From Pseudomonadota bacterium (GTDB lineage Bacteria; Pseudomonadota; Gammaproteobacteria; Competibacterales; Competibacteraceae), in contig JAGTSD010000019.1 of NCBI GenBank assembly GCA_018262135.1, positions 1 through 11,919 on the forward strand: a DNA stretch of 11,919 nt, in the 5' to 3' direction. The number at the start of each line of letters is the position of its first letter. Position 1 is the first letter of the stretch. The notes beneath the pieces were generated by a model that saw only the letters and a program-made list of their open reading frames with translations, was not told where the DNA came from and did not search any database. A program made the translations under genes and the position numbers. Shown here in pieces: positions 6,274 through 11,919 of this stretch.

Positions 6274-8595
6274 ATGCGCCGCTGGTCCATTCCGCTGCTG
6301 TGGCTGCTGGCCGCGCTGGGCTGCGGCTGGATCGTGCTGACCGCGCCGGTTGCCGCCGACCTCGCACTGTTCGCCTCCCGTGCCGATCCGGTGACGGAAC
6401 TGCTGCTGGAACAGTTGCGTAGCGGTCCGACCACCCGGCTGATTCTGCTCGGCCTGGCCGGCGACGTGGAACCCGAACGCGCCGCTGTCAGCCAGCGGCT
6501 GGCGGAACGGCTTCGGGTTAACCGTGAGTTCGCCCGGGTGGCCAACGGCGCAGATGCGCTGCCCGAGGCGGAATTGCAAGCCCTCTTCGCCCATCGCTAC
6601 CGATTGAGTCCGACCGTCGCCCCGGAACGCTTCACGGTGGAAGGGTTGCGCACCGGATTGCAACAGCGCCTGGCGGAATTGCAGTCGCCGCTGGCGGTAT
6701 TCCAGAAACGCTGGCTGGCCGGCGACCCCACCGGCGAGCTGCTGACGTTGTTCAAACAGTGGCAGGGCGGCTTGCGCGAACCGGCCAAGCGGCGGGGCGT
6801 CTGGTTCTCACCGGACGGCGAGCGCGCCCTGCTGCTGGTCGAAACCCAGGCCTCCGGTTACGACCTCGCCGCCCAGCGTGCGGCAGTGACCGCGATTCGT
6901 GCGGCGTTCGCCGCCGCCAGCACCGGAACCGGCGTGCGCCTGGAAATGAGCGGTCCCGGCGTGCTGGCGACGCTGGCGGCGGACACGATCCGCGGCCAGG
7001 CGGAGTGGCTCAGCACGCTGGCGCTGGCTGCGGTGGTGCTGCTGCTGCTCCTGGTCTACCGCTCGGCGCGCACGGTCTGGATGGGCGCATTGCCGATGCT
7101 GTCGTCATTGCTGGCCGGTGCGGCGGCGGTGGACCTGATCTTCGGCAAGATGTACCTGATCACCTTGGCGTTCAGCATGACCCTGCTGGGGGAAACGCTG
7201 GACTATCCCACCTACCTGTTCAGCCATAGGCGGGCGGCGGACACCGTGGCGGACACGGTGCGCCAGTTGTGGCCAACCTTGCGGCTTTGCGTGGCGACCA
7301 CGATGCTGGGTTGCCTGGCAATGCTCGACGCCGATTTCCCCGGCTTGAGCCAGTTGGGCGTGTTCACCGTTGCCGGCATTGCCGCCGCCGTGGCAACTAC
7401 CCGCTGGCTGTTGCCGGCCCTGCTGCCGCCGGACTGGATGCCACCGCGACCGACCGCCATTGGCCCCTGGGCGGACCGGGTGTTGCAACCTCGGCCCCGG
7501 CTGGCCCTGGCGCTGGGCGGGTGCGGTTTGCTGGCGCTGCTGATCCTGATCGGCAAGGCGCCGGCGCTGTGGGAAAACGATCTGGCCGCGCTCAGCCCGG
7601 TGCCGCATGAACTGTTGCGGCTCGATCAGGAACTGCGCACCGCGCTGGGTGCGCCCGAAGTCGGTCATTTGATCGCGATCACCGCGCCGGACGCCGAAAC
7701 TGCCCTGCGCCACGGCGAAACGATTGCAGCCTATCTGGATGAGCGCCAGCGGGAAGGCGCGCTGGCCGGGTACGACGGCGCGATGCGCTATCTGCCCAGC
7801 GCGCAGATGCAGCAGCAGCGTCAGGCCTGGTTGCCGGATGCGGCAACGCTGACCGCCAACCTGAACGCCGCTTTGGCAGGCTTGCCGTTCAAGCCGGGAC
7901 TGTTCGCGCCCTTTCTCGACGCCATCGCCGCCGCACGCACTGCGCCGCCGCTGCGGCCCGAGGACGTGCGCGGCACGCTGCTGGGAACGCGGGTCAACGC
8001 CCTGCTGTTTCCCGGCGAGCACGGCTGGACCGCGCTGCTGCCGCTCAGCGGCGTGCGGGATGCGCAGGCGCTGGCCGCTGGTTTGCCACAAGGCGAGGCC
8101 AGCCGGGCCTACTATCTGGACCTGCGGGCGGAAACCAACCGGCTGGTGGCGGGTTTCCGCGAAGCGACGCTGGCGCGGATCGGGTGGGGCGCCGTGCTGA
8201 TCGTAGCGGTGGTCTGGCTGGGATTGCGCGCCTGGCGGCAGGTCATCGCCGCGCTCTTGCCGGTGGGGCTGGCGCTGGTGTTCACCGTGGCGGCCCTGCT
8301 GGCTCTGGGCGAGCGGCTGTCGCTGTTCCATCTGGTCTCGCTGCTGCTGGTGTTGGGGGTCGGCGTGGATTACGGACTGTTTTTCAGCCGGCCCGGCGCT
8401 GATCCGGATTTGCGCCGCCGCACCCTGCACGCCCTCCTGGTCTGCTGTGGTTCCGCCTTGATCGTGTTTGGTATGCTTTCAACTTCCGCACTGCCGGCGC
8501 TGCGGGCCATCGGTTTGACCGTGAGCCTGGGCGTGGCCGCCAGTTTCCTGGCCGCCCTGATAGCGGCTCGACCCTTGTTGACCAGGATGAGTTGA
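6274..8595 (+). CDS. MMPL/RND-family exporter
   Basis: A 773-residue inner membrane protein with the two-fold RND layout. It has an N-terminal transmembrane segment (about 5-24), a first periplasmic domain (about 25-245), a membrane block (about 247-385), a further transmembrane segment (about 408-427), a second periplasmic domain (about 430-630) and a second membrane block (about 633-770). The two blocks carry related motifs, GETLDYPTYLFSHRR (306-320) and GVGVDYGLFFSRP (about 695-707), the latter typical of the proton-relay helix of MMPL proteins. Such exporters move lipids or pigments outward using the proton gradient. Directly downstream of the LolA-like gene, it most likely releases the aryl polyene lipid to that carrier. 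The length and architecture are normal and no frame break was seen. GAGG lies 12 nt before the ATG, a rather long spacer. Confidence 0.92.
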   Translation: MRRWSIPLLWLLAALGCGWIVLTAPVAADLALFASRADPVTELLLEQLRSGPTTRLILLGLAGDVEPERAAVSQRLAERLRVNREFARVANGADALPEAELQALFAHRYRLSPTVAPERFTVEGLRTGLQQRLAELQSPLAVFQKRWLAGDPTGELLTLFKQWQGGLREPAKRRGVWFSPDGERALLLVETQASGYDLAAQRAAVTAIRAAFAAASTGTGVRLEMSGPGVLATLAADTIRGQAEWLSTLALAAVVLLLLLVYRSARTVWMGALPMLSSLLAGAAAVDLIFGKMYLITLAFSMTLLGETLDYPTYLFSHRRAADTVADTVRQLWPTLRLCVATTMLGCLAMLDADFPGLSQLGVFTVAGIAAAVATTRWLLPALLPPDWMPPRPTAIGPWADRVLQPRPRLALALGGCGLLALLILIGKAPALWENDLAALSPVPHELLRLDQELRTALGAPEVGHLIAITAPDAETALRHGETIAAYLDERQREGALAGYDGAMRYLPSAQMQQQRQAWLPDAATLTANLNAALAGLPFKPGLFAPFLDAIAAARTAPPLRPEDVRGTLLGTRVNALLFPGEHGWTALLPLSGVRDAQALAAGLPQGEASRAYYLDLRAETNRLVAGFREATLARIGWGAVLIVAVVWLGLRAWRQVIAALLPVGLALVFTVAALLALGERLSLFHLVSLLLVLGVGVDYGLFFSRPGADPDLRRRTLHALLVCCGSALIVFGMLSTSALPALRAIGLTVSLGVAASFLAALIAARPLLTRMS

Positions 8596-8599
8596 ATTG

Positions 8600-9841
8600 A
8601 TGGCGATCAAGCCGCTGGCGATTGCCGCCTGTACCCTGACCAATGCCCTGGGACCCGGCATCGCGGCTTCGCTGGATGCGTTGCGGCGCGGCGAAAGCGG
8701 GCTGCGGCCCTGCGATTTCGAGGACGTGGTGCTGAATACCTGGATTGGCCGGGTCGCGGGGCTGGAAGAGGAACCCTTGCGCGGCGAGTTTGCGCCGTTT
8801 GATTGCCGTAACAACCGGCTGGCCCGGCTGGGCCTGGAACAGGACGGATTCGGCGCGGCGGTGCGCCAGGCCCGCGACCGTTACGGCCCCGACCGGATCG
8901 GCGTGTTCGTGGGCACCAGCACCTCCGGCATCGGCGCGACAGAACAGGCCTATCGCCAGTGCGATCTCATCACCCGGAGCTTGCCGGCGACCTTCGATTA
9001 CCGGCACACCCACAACGTGTTCTCGGTTGCGGATTTCACCCGGCGCTGGCTGGGCCTGACCGGCGCGGCGTTCGCCATTTCCACCGCCTGTTCCTCCAGC
9101 GCCAAGGCGTTCGCGTCCGCGTGGCGGCAGATGCGGGCGGGGTTTTGCGACGCCGCCTTGGTCGGCGGCGTGGACAGCCTGTGCCTGACCACCCTCTATG
9201 GCTTCAACGCGCTGGGACTGGCGTCCACCCGGCCCTGCCGGCCCTGGGATGTTGAACGCGATGGCTTGAGCGTCGGCGAGGCGGCCGGTTTCGCGCTGCT
9301 GGAATGGGCCGAACCGGGCGATGATCGCGTCCTGCTGCTCGGTTACGGCGAAAGCAGCGACGCCTGGCACATGACCGCCGCTCATCCTGAAGGGGCCGGG
9401 GCGGCGCTGGCGATGCAACAGGCCCTCGCGCGGGCGGAGGTTCTCCCGGCGCAGGTGGACTACATCAACCTGCACGGCACCGCCACGCCGCTGAACGATG
9501 CCGCCGAGGATCGGGCGGTCGTGCGGGTGTTCGGGTCGGACACGCCGTGCAGTTCCACCAAGGGCTGGACCGGCCACACGCTGGGCGCAGCGGGTATTAC
9601 CGAAGCCATTTTCGTTTCCCTGTGCCTGGAACAGGGCCTGATCCCCGGCACGCTCAATACCCGCCAGCGCGATCCGAAACTGGGCGCGGGCCTGGTCCTG
9701 GAAACCCGCGAAAGTCCGCTGCGGCTAGCGCTGAGCAACTCCTTCGGCTTCGGTGGCACCAATTGCAGCCTGTTGTTTGGACGCAGGGTACGGTCTCCCT
9801 CGCCCCGGGTGGGAGAGGGTCGGGGTGAGGGGGTGGCATGA
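8600..9841 (+). CDS. Beta-ketoacyl-ACP synthase (ketosynthase, KS-alpha)
   Basis: A 413-residue ketosynthase starting at ATG 8600; a TTG directly before it (8597) is less likely. The Cys-His-His triad is complete: Cys164 in STACSSSAKA, His292 in LHGTATPLND and His326 in KGWTGHTLGAAG. The C-terminal FGFGGTN motif is at 382-388. It would condense malonyl-ACP with the growing aryl-polyene chain. The next gene encodes a ketosynthase-like chain length factor, so the two probably form a heterodimer, as shown for ApeO-ApeC in Xenorhabdus. The ketosynthase fold ends near LLFGR at 391-395. The last 18 residues, rich in Arg, Gly and Ser, come from a GC-rich hairpin repeat and are probably not functional. 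The stop overlaps the next start as ATGA. Confidence 0.93.
   Translation: MAIKPLAIAACTLTNALGPGIAASLDALRRGESGLRPCDFEDVVLNTWIGRVAGLEEEPLRGEFAPFDCRNNRLARLGLEQDGFGAAVRQARDRYGPDRIGVFVGTSTSGIGATEQAYRQCDLITRSLPATFDYRHTHNVFSVADFTRRWLGLTGAAFAISTACSSSAKAFASAWRQMRAGFCDAALVGGVDSLCLTTLYGFNALGLASTRPCRPWDVERDGLSVGEAAGFALLEWAEPGDDRVLLLGYGESSDAWHMTAAHPEGAGAALAMQQALARAEVLPAQVDYINLHGTATPLNDAAEDRAVVRVFGSDTPCSSTKGWTGHTLGAAGITEAIFVSLCLEQGLIPGTLNTRQRDPKLGAGLVLETRESPLRLALSNSFGFGGTNCSLLFGRRVRSPSPRVGEGRGEGVA
9795..9833 (+). repeat. GC-rich hairpin repeat at the 3' end of the ketosynthase gene
   Basis: Arms of 13 nt, CTCCCTCGCCCCG (9795-9807) and CGGGGTGAGGGGG (9821-9833), pair along their full length with two G-U pairs around a 13-nt loop. 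The loop contains GGGAG, which can pair instead with the CTCCC of the left arm. The element resembles the dispersed CTCCC...GGGAG/GGGGTGAGGG palindromes abundant in many proteobacterial genomes. It encodes the ketosynthase tail, and its right arm (GAGG at 9827-9830) is the only ribosome binding site for the chain length factor ATG at 9838. Without a T-tract it is unlikely to be a terminator. Confidence 0.75.
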
Positions 9842-10629
9842 ATACGCTCTTCGTGGAAGCCGTGGGCCTCATGGCGCCAGGTCTGGCGGGCTGGACTGCC
9901 AGCCAGGCGGTGCTCGCCGGCCAGCAACCCTACGTCGCCGCGCCGATGCCGGCGGCCATGGCCACCCTGTTGCCAGCCAATGAACGGCGGCGCGTGACCG
10001 CTACGATCAAGCTCGCCCTTCAGGTCGCGCAGGAGGCGATGGCCCAAATTGATCTCGATGCCAGCGCGGTGCGCACGGTGTTTGCGTCCTCGGGCGGCGA
10101 CAGCGAGGTGCTGGACAAAATCTGCACGGCGTTGACCCAGCCCGACCGGCCGGTATCGCCAACTCATTTTCATCAATCGGTGCATAACACACCCGCCGGC
10201 TACTGGGCGATTGCCACCAGCTGTATGCAACCCTCGCTCAGCCTGGCCGCCTACGACGGCAGCTTCGCCGCCGGCCTGCGGGAAGCGGCGGCGCTGGCGT
10301 GGGCCGACCAGGCGCGAGTGTTGCTGGTCGCCTATGACCTGCCGCTGCCGGCGCCGATGGCTGGGCACCGCAAAATCGTCGTGCCGTTTGGCGTGGCGCT
10401 GCTGCTGAATCCGGCGCCGCCAGCCAACCGCCTGGCGCTGCTGCGCCTGACCTCCAGTGGGAACGAACCGGCGGACCGGCTGGACGATGAAGGCCTGGAG
10501 CACTTGCGTTCCGGGAATCCCAGCGCCCGGAGCTTGCCGTTGCTGTGCGCTATAGCTCAAGGCGCGGCAAGGCAGGTGATCCTGTCCGCCGGCGACAGCG
10601 CGACCCTGCGCGTAGAGATCGACCCGTGA
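9838..10629 (+). CDS. Beta-ketoacyl synthase chain length factor (ApeC-like)
   Basis: A 263-residue protein, much shorter than a full ketosynthase, of the Ketoacyl-synt_2 type found in aryl polyene clusters. The signature is SPTHFHQSVHNTPAGYW (107-123), aligned with the region just before the ketosynthase active site. The stretch where the nucleophilic Cys would sit reads SLAAYDGSF (135-143) and lacks it, and the His motifs of the ketosynthase are also absent, so it should not condense by itself. In the Xenorhabdus system ApeC pairs with the ketosynthase ApeO and shapes chain length. The ATG overlaps the ketosynthase stop (ATGA), and the ribosome binding site lies in the hairpin repeat, which would favour equal output of the two subunits. 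The gene overlaps the ketoreductase start by 4 bp. Confidence 0.88.
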   Translation: MNTLFVEAVGLMAPGLAGWTASQAVLAGQQPYVAAPMPAAMATLLPANERRRVTATIKLALQVAQEAMAQIDLDASAVRTVFASSGGDSEVLDKICTALTQPDRPVSPTHFHQSVHNTPAGYWAIATSCMQPSLSLAAYDGSFAAGLREAAALAWADQARVLLVAYDLPLPAPMAGHRKIVVPFGVALLLNPAPPANRLALLRLTSSGNEPADRLDDEGLEHLRSGNPSARSLPLLCAIAQGAARQVILSAGDSATLRVEIDP

Positions 10630-11345
10630 AGCGAGCGCTGGTCACCGGCGGCAGCGGCGACATTGGCCGTTCGATCTGTCAGCGGCTGGCCTGTGACGGC
10701 TTGCACGTCATCGTTCACGCCCACCAGCATCCCGACCGGGCGGTGGAAGTCGTGGACGCCATTCGGAGCGCCGGTGGCTCGGCAGAAGCGACTGCGTTCG
10801 ATGTCGCCGACGGCGAGCAGACCCGCCGGATGCTGACCGAACTGCTCGAGGCCGGACCGATTCAGGTGCTGGTCAACAATGCTGGCATTCACGACGACGC
10901 GCCCATGGCGAGCATGTCCCCGTTGCAGTGGCGGCGGGTGATTGACGTATGCCTGCACGGCTTTTTCAATGTGACCCAGCCCTTGCTGCTGCCGATGATG
11001 AGCACGCGTTGGGGCCGCATCGTCAACATCTCATCGCTGGCGGGCGTGACCGGCAATCGCGGCCAGACCAATTACGCCGCTGCCAAGGCCGGCCTGCACG
11101 GTGCAACCCGGGCGCTGGCGCTGGAGCTGGCCTCGCGCGGGATCACGGTCAACGCCATCGCGCCAGGCATCATCGCCGGACCGGCCACGGACGCAGTGTT
11201 CGATAAGGCGACGATTAAGACCCTGGTGCCGATGCGGCGTGCGGGGACGCCGGATGAAGTCGCCGCTCTGGTCGGATTCCTGGCGTCCGACCAGGCGGCC
11301 TACCTGACCGGCCAGATCATCAGCCTCAACGGCGGCATTATCTAA
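10626..11345 (+). CDS. FabG-like 3-ketoacyl-ACP reductase (ApeQ-like)
   Basis: A 239-residue short-chain dehydrogenase/reductase starting at GTG 10626, which overlaps the chain length factor stop (GTGA). The frame is open further upstream, but the fold begins right at MKRALVTGGSGDIG, so the GTG is well supported. The NAD(P)-binding loop is TGGSGDIG (7-14) and VNNAG is at 83-87. Active-site residues are Ser137 in NISSLAG, Tyr150 and Lys154 in NYAAAKAG. The tetrad Asn, usually in a VNL context, is replaced by Cys109 in IDVCLHGFFNV. It should reduce the 3-keto group after each condensation, before the dehydratase acts. The C-terminal YLTGQIISLNGG is typical of FabG. Whether the Cys change lowers activity is unknown. 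Confidence 0.92.
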   Translation: MKRALVTGGSGDIGRSICQRLACDGLHVIVHAHQHPDRAVEVVDAIRSAGGSAEATAFDVADGEQTRRMLTELLEAGPIQVLVNNAGIHDDAPMASMSPLQWRRVIDVCLHGFFNVTQPLLLPMMSTRWGRIVNISSLAGVTGNRGQTNYAAAKAGLHGATRALALELASRGITVNAIAPGIIAGPATDAVFDKATIKTLVPMRRAGTPDEVAALVGFLASDQAAYLTGQIISLNGGII

Positions 11346-11353
11346 AGCCGCCC

Positions 11354-11919
11354 ATGACCATCGCCGTCGTCATCCCTGCCTACAACGAAGCCGCCACCAT
11401 CGCCGGTATTGTTCACCGCGCCCGGCAACAGGTGGAGCGGGTGTTCGTGGTGGACGACGGCTCCCGCGACGACACCGCCGCCCAGGCCGAGGCGGCAGGC
11501 GCGGTAGTAATCCGTCAGCCAAAGAATCAGGGCAAGGGCGCCAGCCTGTGGCGCGGGATGCAAACCGCGCTGGCGCAGGGTGCGGAGGCGGTGATCACCC
11601 TGGACGCCGACGGTCAGCACCGGCCCGAGGATATTCCGAAACTGCTGGAAGCCCGCCAGCGCTGGCCTGGTTGCCCGATCATCGCCGCCCGCCTGAAATG
11701 CCGCGAAGCCGCGCCCCCGCTGCGGCGCTTCGCCAATGGCATGGCCGATTTCTGGGTGTCCTGGGCGGCGGGTTGCCCGATTCCTGATACCCAGTCCGGG
11801 TTCCGACTGTATCCGGCCGAGTTTCTGCGCCACGCGACCGGACCCGAACCGGAACGGCGCGGTTTTGCGTTTGAAAGCGCCCTGCTGATGCAGGCGGGCT
11901 GCCAGCGGCGCTATCCGGG
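11354..11919 (+). CDS. Family 2 glycosyltransferase (DPM1/polyprenyl-phosphate type), 3' end outside window
   Basis: The first 188 codons of a gene that runs off the right edge, starting at ATG 11354, 8 bp after the ketoreductase stop. It begins with AVVIPAYNEA (4-13), then has FVVDDGSRDDT (31-41) with the nucleotide-sugar binding Asp pair, KNQGKGASLWRG (57-68), and the DXD motif in LDADGQH (83-89, Asp84 and Asp86). These match GT2 enzymes of the dolichyl/polyprenyl-phosphate sugar transferase type. Later it has DTQSGFRLYP (145-154) and an FESALL segment as in that family. It would transfer a sugar to a lipid or polyprenyl carrier at the cytoplasmic face of the membrane. With the deacetylase and acyltransferase it could build a glycolipid anchor for the pigment; this is inference. 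Confidence 0.9.
   Translation, partial: MTIAVVIPAYNEAATIAGIVHRARQQVERVFVVDDGSRDDTAAQAEAAGAVVIRQPKNQGKGASLWRGMQTALAQGAEAVITLDADGQHRPEDIPKLLEARQRWPGCPIIAARLKCREAAPPLRRFANGMADFWVSWAAGCPIPDTQSGFRLYPAEFLRHATGPEPERRGFAFESALLMQAGCQRRYP

Noticed and set aside
7105..9577. Long minus-strand open frames (7105-8430 and 8384-9577)
   Set aside because: Both are antisense to the exporter and ketosynthase genes, give Gln/Arg/Gly-rich translations with no domain, and have no operon context.
10545..10625. Upstream extension of the ketoreductase frame
   Set aside because: The Rossmann fold begins directly at GTG 10626; the extension is Arg-rich and lies inside the chain length factor gene.

Overview
The window is a GC-rich stretch, densely packed with genes and with almost no spacer DNA. 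It reads as part of an aryl polyene (xanthomonadin-type) pigment gene cluster of a Gram-negative proteobacterium. The LolA-like carrier, MMPL exporter and LpxL-like acyltransferase imply an outer membrane. Base composition and gene style suggest a gammaproteobacterium, possibly near the Competibacter/Contendobacter group, but that placement is a guess. No rRNA, tRNA, insertion sequence, CRISPR array or convincing terminator was seen.

Left side (1-2079): the 3' end of a SAM methyltransferase on the + strand converges, 5 bp apart, with a minus-strand pair. That pair is a XanB2-type chorismatase (2079 to 1102) followed by a UbiE/COQ5-like methyltransferase (1080 to 325). XanB2-type enzymes turn chorismate into hydroxybenzoates, the aryl starter of xanthomonadin and, as 4-hydroxybenzoate, the ubiquinone precursor. 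A 218-bp divergent region (2080-2297) separates this pair from the main operon and holds an extended -10 promoter candidate.

Main + strand operon (2298 to the right edge): acyl carrier protein, NodB-type polysaccharide deacetylase, LpxL/HtrB-like acyltransferase, DUF218 (YdcF/SanA/ElyC-like) membrane protein, hotdog 3-hydroxyacyl-ACP dehydratase, LolA-like periplasmic carrier, MMPL/RND exporter, ketosynthase, ketosynthase-like chain length factor, FabG-like ketoreductase, and a family 2 glycosyltransferase cut by the window edge. Five junctions are 4-bp overlaps (GTGA four times, ATGA once), so the genes are probably translated in a coupled way.

Together the ACP, ketosynthase/chain length factor, ketoreductase and dehydratase form a type II polyketide machine that would extend an aryl starter into a conjugated polyene. 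The acyltransferase, deacetylase and glycosyltransferase could place the product on a sugar or lipid anchor, and the LolA-like and MMPL proteins would move it to the outer membrane. Parts expected but not seen here are an aryl-ACP ligase, a second ACP, a second dehydratase, a third ketosynthase and a thioesterase; they may lie outside the window.

The most unusual details are a GC-rich hairpin repeat that forms the last codons of the ketosynthase and supplies the ribosome binding site of its partner, a ketoreductase with Cys in place of the conserved catalytic Asn, and a 9-bp tandem repeat that clouds the start of the dehydratase.
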